64,000 nucleotides of DNA from Maratus speciosus (Eukaryota; Arthropoda; Arachnida; Araneae; Salticidae): contig OZ010795.1 in assembly GCA_963932465.1 (NCBI GenBank), positions 473,608,806 through 473,672,805 on the forward strand, written 5' to 3'. The translations under genes were made by a program, and so were the position numbers. Shown piece by piece: positions 34,620 through 44,879 of this stretch. The notes beneath the pieces are model-generated. The model ran no database searches. It was not told the DNA's origin and was given only the letters and a program-made list of their open reading frames with translations. Numbering within the stretch: the stretch's first letter is position 1; the number at the start of each line of letters is the position of its first letter.

Positions 34620-36300
34620 CCACTCCTGAAAACGATTACTTCTACCATATAAAATTTGCATGGGGTGCTACAATTTGATTGCGAGTTATAAGTGTTTGTG
34701 GTTTTCGGGCCCTTATATTCGGTTATGCTAAAATTTCAAGGGTACAGTTAAAAAATCTTATAATGTACCTCCTTTTTTAATGATTACGTTTACCGTACAA
34801 AATAAGAGTGTGATTACGATAATTACAGAGAGAGTTATAAATGTTTTAATTTATCAGGACCTTATACTTAAGATACATTAAAATATATAAAAAGTCAACA
34901 GAGCCCCCCCCCCCCCTGCCTTATAAAACGATTATGATTATCATAGGAAATTTGTGTGGGCTGCGACAATTTTGATCTGTGTTATGAGTGTTTGCGTTTT
35001 CGAGTCCTTATATTCGAGTTAAACTAAAATTTAGGGAGTTCAGTTAAAAAATTTGATAATGTCCCTCCTTTTATAAAGATTACGTTTACCATACAAAATA
35101 TGAGTGTTTTGCGATAATTATAGATCGAGTTATAAATGTCTTAATTTATCAGACCCTTATACTTATGATACACTAAAATATAGAAAATGTCAATCCCCCC
35201 CCCCTTTTTTTTAGGTGCGTTCGTAATTATATAAATACGTAGCACCTATAGTCGTCGTTCAGTCCGTCTGTCTGTCCGTCCGTCTGTCCGTCCGTCTGTC
35301 CGTCCGTCTGTCCGTCCGTCTGTCTGTCCGTCCGCATATAACAGAGCAAAAACTACCCGACCGAATGATCTGAAATTTTTAATATATAATTGCTGCAAAC
35401 TTTTGTCGAGCCATTTCCAATTTTATGGAAATCGGATGTATAGTTTAATTACAGGGACAGTCAAAAGTTTTTCTTTACATTACGGCCAATGGGGAAAATT
35501 ATTGCAAGTGAATTTTAATGATGTTACAGACTTCCGAATGGTCTGAAATTTTTGATATATAATTGCTGCAAAATTTTGTCGAGCCATTTCCAATTTTATG
35601 AAAATCGGATGTATAGTTTAATTACAGGGACACCCAAAAGTTTTCCGTTACATTACGGCCAATGGGAAAAAATTATAGCAAATGCATTTTAATGATTTTA
35701 CAGCCTTCCGAATGGTCTGAAATTTTTAATATATAATTGCTGCAAAATTTTGTTGAGCCATTTCCAATTTTATGAAAATCGGATGTATAGTTTAATTACA
35801 GGGACACCCAAAAGTTTTCCGTTACATTATGGCCAATGGGAAAAAATTATTGCAAATGCATTTTAATGATTTTACAGCCTTCCGAATGGTCTGAAATTTT
35901 AAATATATAATTGCTGCAAAATTTTGTCGAGCCATTTCAAATTTTATGAAAATCGAATGTATAGTTTAATTATAGGAACAGTCAAAGTTTTCTGTTACAT
36001 TACGGGGAATGGGGAAAAAATTATTGTAAGTGTATTTTAATGATGTTACAGACTATGCACTTATGAAGCGCAAAAAATATACATTCAGTACAATATGGGG
36101 TGCAAAACATAATTATAAAACTAGTTATAGTACGAACGCACCTCATTTGCCACGTTTGACGAGCAATTTCCAACTTGTTTTAAATGATTACCATACGAAA
36201 TTTGTGTGTGTTTACTAAAATTTCAAGGCCTTTATTTAAAAAACTCTACAATGTCCCCTATAAAATTGTCACCTATTTCAAGTGCACAAAATTTCAGCTT
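34620..36300 (+). repeat. Tandem repeat of about 300 bp, interrupted by family F copy D
   Basis: Units share AGTTAAAAAAT, TAATGT(A/C)CCTCCTTTT, GATTACGTTTACC and a poly(C) segment. Compare 34733-34810 with 35024-35100 (about 290-300 bp apart). After copy D the array resumes at about 36181 with AAATGATTACCATACGAAAT. Poly(C) runs occur at about 34903-34916 and 35195-35204. Confidence 0.7.
35213..36177 (+). mobile_element. Family F element, copy D (four monomers, expanded GTCC/GTCT tract)
   Basis: Starts AGGTGCGTTCGTAATTATAT and ends CAACTTG at 36177. Monomer anchors lie at 35369, 35542, 35716 and 35890 (173-174 bp). Unlike other copies, its GTCCGTCTGTC segment has expanded to about 75 bp (35261-35335). 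The insertion interrupts the 300 bp tandem repeat inside a T-run, so the pre-insertion site can be inferred and the element ends are placed next to T-runs, perhaps with a short TTTT duplication. Confidence 0.9.
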
Positions 36301-36310
36301 GCTGGAGAAG

Positions 36311-37037
36311 GGACCGAAATATCTCGGGACCGAAATGTCTTGGAACTGAATTCAGTGGCGTGGCGTGAAAATTTTCGGTGGTCATCGCAATTATTTAAGT
36401 TTGTGGTGAAAAATTATTAACTCTCAAATTCAATGGTTGAATGTTCAAAAAAGAAACTTTAAATCTTACCTTCACTTATACATGAACTCCAAATGTTCTG
36501 CTAAAACTGGATCGTAGTGTTTTAAAAGCTTATTAAGAGTTTTAAAATATTGCTTGGTCATCGCCGCATCCAGCGATGACCAGACGCCACGCCACTGACT
36601 GAATTGTCTCGGGATCGAAATGTCTTGGGACTGAATTGTCTCGGGACCGAAATGTCTTGGGACCGAAATGTCTCGGGACCGAAATGTCTTGGGACCGAAT
36701 TGTCTCGGGACCGAAATGTCTTGGGACCGAAATGTCTCGGGACCGAAATGTCTCGGGACCGAATTGTCTCGGGACCGAAATGTCTCGGGACCGAATTGTC
36801 TCGGGACCGAAATGTCTTGGGACCGAAATGTCTCGGGACCGAAATGTCTTGGGACCGAATTGTCTCGGGACCGAAATGTCTTGGGACCGAAATGTCTCGG
36901 GACCGAAATGTCTTGGGACCGAATTGTCTCGGGACCGAAATGTCTTGGGACCGAAATGTCTCGGGACCGAAATGTCTCGGGACCGAAACGGCGGGACCGA
37001 AATGGCGGGACCGAAGTGTCGGGACCGAAACGTCCTG
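36311..37037 (+). repeat. 16 bp minisatellite, array 2
   Basis: Monomers GGGACCGAAATGTCTC and GGGACCGAAATGTCTT (variant GGGACCGAATTGTCTC) form a continuous block from 36598 to about 36985, ending in shorter variant monomers (GCGGGACCGAAAC, GGCGGGACCGAAGTGTC). This end corresponds almost base for base to one edge of array 1 in inverse orientation. A few monomers at 36311-36345 are separated from the block by the insertion at 36353-36597. Several frames of 140-178 codons run through the array in both directions; they are artefacts of a stop-free 16 bp unit. Confidence 0.93.
36353..36597. mobile_element. 245 bp hAT-type MITE inserted in minisatellite array 2
   Basis: Termini CAGTGGCGTGGCGT and ACGCCACGCCACTG are inverted, with a second inverted pair GGTCATCGC/GCGATGACC just inside. 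It is flanked by a perfect 8 bp duplication ACTGAATT (36345-36352 and 36598-36605), typical of hAT insertion. The insertion is younger than the array. Confidence 0.93.
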
Positions 37038-38571
37038 CTTCCGTCCAGTTATCTCGAAGGATGGAGAAATGGCTGTCTTCATATGCAGACCGTTAGAGAC
37101 TCTACATCTCGGGAATGGATGGTATCTAGTATATCATTAGATATAGGAGGTGAACAAGATAAAATTTCATAAAGATAAATCATTAGAAGTATCGCAACTT
37201 CCCGACATTATACGAGTGTCTTCGTTCGTTGGAGGTAAAAGATTTTTGTTTTCCTTAACTTTGTTACGGGAGAAAAATTTAGTGATTTCATGATTCACAC
37301 CTTAAATAAAAGATACTGTGAAATAATTGTCTCCATGATTGATCAAGCTAATTTGCGATATATGGAATTGAAGCAAAATAGATTTTGATTCCTCTGATGG
37401 GAACTGTGCTTATCGTTAGCCACTCTTTTCCTAGTGACTCATTCTTTAAAGTTTGAACATTTAAGTGCTGCAGATCGCAATTTCAAAACAACCTGATCTA
37501 TTTTGTATTCCTAGAAATCCTTTATTACATTTATGTTCTCTGTCAATCATAAATGAAAGTCAGAAATGTACATTTCATAATGTCGCTATTTATTGCTTAT
37601 TAATATTTTAAGATATGTTTCATGTTCCAAAAGTTTGTCTTTTATTTAATCTGGCCAGATATTTTCCTCATATATATAATTAATCGTATGAATACTAAAT
37701 AAAGAAGTATTAAAAATTATTTTTCTGTGTGTTCTTTATATTTGAATATTATTTATTTTAAATTCATCATTTCAGGTGTAATTTGAAAATATATTTGAAG
37801 GGTGAGATTAATTATTTTAATCTTCTTTATTTCAGCTAAGATCATCATATCGAATAATAAATAGAAGGGGATTAATATTAATTTGGTAACTTTAAATTAA
37901 CTTTTCATGGCGCGATGTACAGCTACTTTCGCTCCGATCAAAGTGGGATGTTGGGTGAGTGGGTTTTGAGACTTCAAATATGAATTTGGGGTAATTATAT
38001 ATGAATTAATTACCTTGAATTCATTTCATACTCTCGGAATTCACATACCCAAGATCACACTTAACACAATGCATTTACAGTATTTTCTAAAAGACCTTTT
38101 GAGTTTGCCAAAAAATGGAAAATATCTTTCGATTACATATTTTCTGAAAAATACCTGCCAATGTCATTCAAATGTGTCAGAAACAAAATGTGTCAGAAAG
38201 TAGCCCTTTTGGATTAGAAAACAGCCTTAGTAACAAATTGCAGAAATAATAAAATAACGTACGGCACTGCATTGCGTTAAAAGTACTAAAGCTTTTTTTG
38301 TAATGTTCTGTTGTCAAATTCAAATACAATTTAAAGCGAATGTAAGTTAATGTTTTCGATACATATATACGGATTATTTGCTACTTATGTACAGCATATG
38401 ATTTTCAATAATCTTCATTCCTATAAATTTAATACAGAAGAAATGTATATATTCACAAGGCACTAACAAACTGAAACACAATAAAATAGCAGATATCATT
38501 GAATTGCCTTAAAAGTGCTTGAGATTTTTTTTTTCTTGTGTTCTGTTGTTAAGCTGAAATTCAGCTGAAAT
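37038..38571. other. Noncoding; family P fragment at about 38080-38227
   Basis: The fragment shares GCCAAAAAATGGAAAATATC, GATTACAT and AGCCCTTTTGGATTAGAAAA plus the terminus ACAGCCTTA with the TTAA MITEs at 45.8 and 57.5 kb; only the right half is recognised. The rest is AT-rich with no gene. Confidence 0.6.
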
Positions 38572-40919
38572 TAAAAAAAGTCCTTCCGGCCAGTGCCGGG
38601 AGGAAGAGGTAGCTTTCATAATCCTTATTTAAAAAAAGCCAACTTATAACATGCAAACACACGAAGCTCAATTTAGTGGAAACCGAATATAGGAGATTCA
38701 ATACTAATTTTTATCAATATAATGAATGAGAATTTAGCGAAATTAGTCAGCTTTGTCCAAGCTGCTTTTCTTTAAAGTAACTTATATTTGGCTGCCAAAT
38801 TCGGCAATTTCTTAAAGTGCCTGTCATTTTAAGACAACATGGTGGATGAGGCTAAGCAGTGAACTTGGTCGAGACCTTAGTAATTGCTGTGCACATGCTC
38901 ACTCACATCGGAATCGGTTAATATATAGGAGTGCTGTCGCATGCAAAAAATCAGATTTTTCAAAATGTCACCAACAATAGAAATTGAAACTGCTATATCT
39001 GAGCCATTTTTTAAGGTAAAGACAAACAAAAAATGCTCCTGAATCCTTATATCAAGATCAAATACTTAAGAAAGAAACCTTTTTCAATTTCTAATTTTTT
39101 TGCACCTCACTTTAAATATCTATATTTTTTTTAATTTAATGGCCGCCATTTTGAAACAAGATGGCTGATGAATCTGGCCAGCGAACTTGGTCGAGGTGTT
39201 GATGTATACTATCCACGTGCCTTCTTACATCGAAATAGGCGAATACGTGTGTTATCGCGTGACAAATACAAGATCGTTTCAAAATGTTAGCCATGCTAGA
39301 AATTCAAAGTGCTATAAATCAACCACTTTTTAAGATATCAACAAAAGAACAAATTTTCAGAAACAAAAACTGCTCCGGAATCTTTGTATCAAGGCCAAAC
39401 ACATAAAAAGAATCTTTTTCATTTTCCAATTTTTTAAAACCTCATTTTGAATTATAAATTTAATTTTTTTTAAATGGCAACCCTTTTGAAACAAGATGGC
39501 GAATGAAGCTGGCCAACGAACTCGGTCGAGACATTGGTATGTACTATGTACAGACCAAGTTACATCCAAATAGGTTCATAAATACGCCTGTTATCGCGTG
39601 ACAAAAATCAGGTCGTTTTAAAATGTCAGCCACAAGAGAAATTCAAAATGCTATTACTCAGCCATTTTTTTTTAGATATAGACGAAAGAAAAACTGTTCC
39701 GGAATCTTTGTATTAAGGTAAAACACATACAAAAAAAATATTTTCATTTTTAAATTTTTTGGTATCTCATTTAAATTTTTTTATTTTTTAATTTTTTTAA
39801 ATGGCCGCCATTTTGAAACAAGATGGCGGATGAAGCTGGCCAACGAACTCGGTCGAGATATTTGTATGTACTATGTGTACACACCAAGGTACATCCAAGT
39901 CGGTTCATAAATACGCCTGTTATTACGTGAGAAAAATCAGGACGTTTCAAAATGTCAGCCACGCTAGAAATTCAAAATGCTATAACTCAGCCATTACTTA
40001 AGATATAGACGAAACAAAAACTGCTCCCGAATCTTTTTATCAAGGTCAAACACATAAGAAGAAAATATTTTTTCAATTTTCAATTTTTGGTACCACATTT
40101 CAAATTTAAATTTTTCTTAAAAATTTAAATGGCCGCCATTTTAAAACAAGATGGCGGGTGAAGCTGGCCAACGAACCCGGTCGAGACATTGGTATGTACT
40201 ATGTATAAACGAAGTTACATCCAAATCGGTTCATAAATACGCCTTTTATCGCGTGACAAAATTCAGGACGTTTCAAAATGTCAGCCACGCTAGAAATTCA
40301 AAATGCTATAACTCAGCCATTTTTTAAGATATAGACGAAACAAAAACTGCTCCGAAATCTTTGTATACAGGTCAAATACATAAGAAAAAAATATTTTTCC
40401 ATTTTCAATGTTTTGGTACCACATTTCAAATTTTAAATTTTTAAAAAAAATTTTAATGGCCGCCATTTTGAAACAAAATGGCGGATGAAGCTGGCCAACG
40501 AACCCGGTCGAGAGATTGGTATGTACTATGTACACACCGAATTACATCCAAATCGGTTCATAAATACGCCTTTTATCGCGTCACAAAATTCAGGACGTTT
40601 CAAAATGTCAGCCACGCTAGAAATTCAAAATGCTTATAACTCAGCCATTTTTTAAGATATAGAGGAAACAAAAACTGCTCCGGAATCTTTGTATAAAGGT
40701 CAAATACATAAGAAAAAAATATTTTTCCATTTTTAATTTTTTGGTACCACATTTCAAGTTTTAAATTTTTTTAAAAATTTTAAATGGCCGCCATTTTGAA
40801 ACAAAACGGCGGATGAAGCTGGCCAACGAACTCGGTCGAGACAATGGTATGTACTATGTACACACCGAATTACATCGAAATCGGTTCATAATTACGGGAG
40901 TTACAGTGTGACATAGCTC

Positions 40920-40961
<42 letters not shown>

Positions 40962-41088
40962 ATTTTGAACGGAGGGTGGTTTCGGGGTCTGGGGGTCATG
41001 ATCGATGAAAATATACCAAAATTTTTTGAAATCGCTTTCCTCCGAACGGCTGCAATAGGTAGCTTTTTTGTAAAGAAAGCTACCTAAT
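38572..41088 (+). mobile_element. Family S element, copy 2 (carries the 328 bp array)
   Basis: The left end has a GC hairpin (CCTTCCGGC/GCCGGGAGG) followed by AGGTAGCTTTCATA. The right end has a hairpin with perfect 10 bp arms AGGTAGCTTT/AAAGCTACCT at about 41060-41088. Both ends match copy 1. The middle is a satellite array plus (AT)n at 40922-40959. No protein is encoded. See copy 1 for type. Confidence 0.78.
39141..40915 (+). repeat. 328 bp satellite array, about six copies
   Basis: The anchor GGCCGCCATTTTGAAACAA recurs at 39141, degenerate near 39475, then 39803, 40131, 40458 and 40786 (327-331 bp spacing). Each unit contains GAAGCTGGCCAACGAAC, ATGTACTATGTA, CAAAATGTCAGCCACGCTAG and CAGCCATTTTTTAAGATATA. 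The last copies are most alike and the first most diverged. A divergent related unit forms the left part of both family S elements (CCATTTTAAGACAACATGGT near 38827). Confidence 0.93.
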
Positions 41089-41984
41089 AACGTTTTTGAT
41101 ATTTAAACATTTATTACTTGTCACTAATATATCTATATACTGTTTTCTTTAGTCATCAGCTCTGAGCTTTCTACTGAACCAATTTTTATAATTTTTTTTT
41201 TTTTTTAATGAAAGCTGTTCATCTGTAGATATGCCGGCAGTAGGTATTTTTTTTTTTAATATTTCAATTTTTATATTTTATTTTTAATTTTTAATGTTTT
41301 TTCATGAAATTTATTCAAAATGATGTCAATTGGGTTACTTCATTGTCGCAGAGAAATGAAAAATAATGGTTATATTTATTTTTATTGATTATTATTGATG
41401 CCATTTTCACATTACAAATAAAAGTAACTTTTTAAAAATTTATGAAAAGAAAATGACGTCAGCCTTTAAAAAACACTCATTCTCCCGCATAAATCTTTTA
41501 CATTTCAATATTTTGTTCATTACGCTGATACTGAGTTTGAGACACTAGGCGACATTATACAAAATGATGTCATATTTAAAACAAAACGATCATTACCTTT
41601 GATACAACTAAATATTTGACTACGAATGAGTCTAAAACGCAAATTTTGGAATTTTTTATTCAGAACGGATTTGAGTGGTTCGTATGCAAATTTTGAGAAT
41701 GTGAAAATGACGTAAGGTTTAGAATTTATGTGGAAAAAATTCTATGATGTGACAAAGCAAAATCCTTTTTGCTGATATTTCATCCCGTAATACCAAATAT
41801 AAGATCCTCAATCGATAACTTCGTAATAATTACTCATTTTGATTACGTATTCTAATACAGCTTAATTTTTCATTCATTTAAACAGTTGGAGTCTGTGGAA
41901 ATAGCATTTTGGAAACTTTAGGTTTAAAATATTATTTGCTTTAAGAGTTAGACAACCAATGTAAAATGAATTTTTTATTGTAAT
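41089..41984. other. AT-rich noncoding stretch
   Basis: No features beyond T-runs near 41194-41208 and 41246-41258. Confidence 0.6.
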
Positions 41985-42739
41985 TTTTAGCCCCCCGGTA
42001 TGGTATGCTATTTCTTTCTCCCAGCTTATTTTGTGTATTCCAAAAAATTAACGTTACCTTACAGAAGCCAGCCGTAAAACAAAGCAGTACGATTAAATAA
42101 TCTATAGCAATTTTTTTAACTTCTAAGCATCGCACATTTTCAATTTTTATACCGTCGTATTGGATCTTTTAAAATGCATTTTGTTTGAAAACTGTATCTC
42201 CATTTATTTTTGAAATATTGATTTTTTTGTAGTTTTTAGAACCATTTGCTTAATGTTGGCAACGGAAGTACTCCATTTCTGTAAAAAATAAAGGAAAAAT
42301 AGATCTAAAATAGTAATTATATATTTTTGTTGCCATTTTTTCATAACAACCGAAAGAAAATGTAATTAAAATACGTGCCATTTTTGAAAAAAATATATAA
42401 AGGAATGATTTCTGTTAAAACAATGGAGCTATTATAAACTACATTTAATTTTAAGTATCTATGAATCATTAGATAGCCGTTTTTTTTTTTGTCGATTTTC
42501 TTGAATGACGGCGTCTGTTTGCTGCATTAGTGCATTATTTCGCGATAGTGATGTGCTACGCATGCTTTACTGTTGCTGTTTAAGAGTAGATCGTAAATGT
42601 GGAATTCTTAAGCGGATGCGAATGACGTCATTTTACATACAATAAAACGTGTGCTTTAAGTCTTAATATTGAACTATGTAATATTGAAAATGTCGGGGGC
42701 GAAACTAAATTCTGAAAAAGCAAAATTCCTGTTCTCTAG

Positions 42740-42775
<36 letters not shown>
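41985..42775 (+). repeat. Dispersed repeat R, copy 1
   Basis: It matches 61705-62400 and 62684-62745 over most of its length. Shared phrases include GGTATGCTATTTCTTTCTCC, TTCTAAGCATCGCACA, TATACCGTCGTATTGG and TTAAGCGGATGCGAATGACG. Both end in CTGTTCTCTAG followed by a long T-run (42738-42773 here). The terminal homopolymer suggests retroposition on the minus strand, or an element interrupted at a T-rich hinge. Confidence 0.8.
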
Positions 42776-43689
42776 TGGTTTATTATAAATTCGATCTAAC
42801 AATTCCTTTCTAAACAATTGGTCAACAAAGGACAATCAAACATTGGCGATTACAACTGTTTGCAAATATATTTCGTTCAGTGTATGTGCGTGATAGAGGA
42901 ATGGGGCACACATGGAGATGCATTTATGAATAAATGTTTATTAAAGTTATTGCTGTGTTGATTTCTTTATTTTTAATAAAATTCAATTTCTTTTGATGGG
43001 TCTCATGCCCTTTATAAAATCGTTAAATCGAAAAAATAAATACAATGCATAGGCATGTGTTTATTACGAATTTTTCTTTTGCACTTTGAACAAAATTGAT
43101 AATTCACTTTGAACAGATAAAAACAAAACCGCATTGAAATATTTTCAATAGAATCAGAAATATAACAAAAATAATTTGAATCACTTGAAAAATGACAAGT
43201 CCATCAGTATTTCTGCATGTTTCATCTATTGATGCCTAACTTTTAAAAGAATTATTCAGGTACAGCAAAACTTGAATATATTGTTAAGATAGACATTAAT
43301 ATTTTCCATTTTCAAAATAGTCCCTATTTCATATCTAGTATCTTGTTTTTTTAATAACAAAACTTATACAAATTAATTTCATCTGGCAGCTTATTTTGTC
43401 GAAGCGGTCTATAATAGAATTGTACAAATAGCTATTTTACCCCCATACAGCCAAAAAAAAAAAAAAATGCAATTTAACAAATTACAACGACCATTTGGAA
43501 AATGATTTCTTTCAAAGATTAAAATTTAAGACATAAAAAATCGCACGGAGTTGATCATACATTACGTACGCCATGGATTACATTTTTCGGTACTGTAAAT
43601 TTTTAAACTTCTACAGAGCTGGTCATACATTACATACGCCATGGATTAAACATTAATATTCCTGGGGCAATTTTAAATGAAATTTCATT
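42776..43689. other. Noncoding; contains the partner of the 10.4 kb repeat
   Basis: Segment 42805-43035 matches 10405-10630 (see there). A local duplication TACGCCATGGATTA lies at about 43569 and 43635. No gene is visible. Confidence 0.55.
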
Positions 43690-43890
43690 CTTAAACTTCT
43701 AAACATCCCACAATATTACTTTTTACAGCGTCGTATAGAGAAAAAAATGTACTTTTAAAAGCAATTTGTTTGAAAGCTGTATCTCAAATTGTTTCTGAAT
43801 TATTAATTTTTGTTTGTAGTTTTTATTAGTTTTTTGTCATAGTGGCAACAGAAGTATCCATCTCTGTTGAAAGTAAAGGGAAAATACAGA
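43690..43890 (+). repeat. Dispersed repeat R, diverged partial copy 3
   Basis: The order of phrases (TTCTAAACATC, CGTCGTAT, TTTGTTTGAAAGCTGTATCT, GGCAACAGAAGTA, AAAGTAAAGGGAAAA) matches repeat R at 42120-42310, with lower identity. Confidence 0.6.
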
Positions 43891-44138
43891 TTACTGTATA
43901 GACCAATCAGAAAATGAATAAAATGCGGATTAAACTAATAAAAAGCTTCAGATATGTTTTTGATTTCCTACCCTGACGAGGACAATAACCATTTTTCCAA
44001 ATGGTTAAAAAAAAAAAAAGTCAAAAAAATTCGATTATAAACTAATAAGACTACGAATATAAAAACTAAATTCAAAAACTTACCAACACTTTATTGGATT
44101 CCGTTTTACAAACTGCCTTATATGTAGGACAGGGGACG

Positions 44139-44760
44139 CTGATTAATGTCCCCATGATATATGCCCCCATACGTCATTTTGACGTCACAAGAAATGGGGA
44201 TATAAATACAGTGCTGGATAATTTCACTTTTCACGAAATCCTGATTAATGTCCACATGATATATGCCCCCATATCTGAAAGGGACACAAATCCAATGCTA
44301 GAGAAATTTCTTTTCGTTGAGAGCCTGATTAACGTCCCCATGATTTAAGTCCCCATACGTCATTTTGACGTCACAAAAAATGGGGGCACAAATCCAGTGC
44401 TCGAGCATTTCACTTTTGAGGAAATCCTGATTAACATCCCCATGATATATGCCCCCATATCAGAAGGGGACACAAATCCAGTGATGGAGAATTTTCCTTT
44501 CATTGAGATCTTGATTAATGTCCCCATGATTTATGCCCCCATACGTCATTTTGACATCGCAAAAAATGGGGGCACAAATCCAGTGCTGGGGCATTTTACT
44601 TTTGACGAAATCCTGATTAATATCCCCATGATATGTATCCCCATACGTCATTTTGATGACGTCACAGTAGATGGGGACTTAAATCAGGGGCACAAATCCA
44701 GTGCTAGAGCATTTTATTTTCTCAAGAATTCCTGATTTACGACCCCATGATATATGCCCC
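44139..44760 (+). repeat. Alternating 102/84 bp tandem array with one mostly open frame
   Basis: The anchor CTGATTAATGTCCCCATGAT or a variant recurs at 44139, 44241, 44325, 44427, 44511, 44613 and 44732. The spacing is 102, 84, 102, 84, 102, 119, a 186 bp higher-order unit. All regular spacings are multiples of three, and one frame stays open from 44094 to 44735 except for a TAA at 44346-44348. Its translation repeats ILINVPMIYAPI-like blocks. No known domain, splice support or signal peptide is seen. The long monomer carries TGACGTCA palindromes at 44180, 44366 and 44657. A noncoding minisatellite is the safer reading. Confidence 0.85.
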
Positions 44761-44879
44761 ATACGTCATTTTTATATCACAACAAAGAGGATTCAGATTC
44801 CATTTAGGATAGACCACTAGAAATCTGCACAACCGGAATTTTTAGGCCCTGATCCGGTCCGGTGCAAAAATTTAAATTT

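Noticed and set aside
28894..36060. CRISPR array
   Set aside because: Repeats of 173 bp are contiguous monomers inside transposons of a eukaryotic genome, without unique spacers or cas genes.
36558..37172. Four overlapping frames of 142-178 codons in minisatellite array 2
   Set aside because: They arise from a stop-free 16 bp repeat read in all registers on both strands; no start context, domain or non-repetitive sequence supports a gene.
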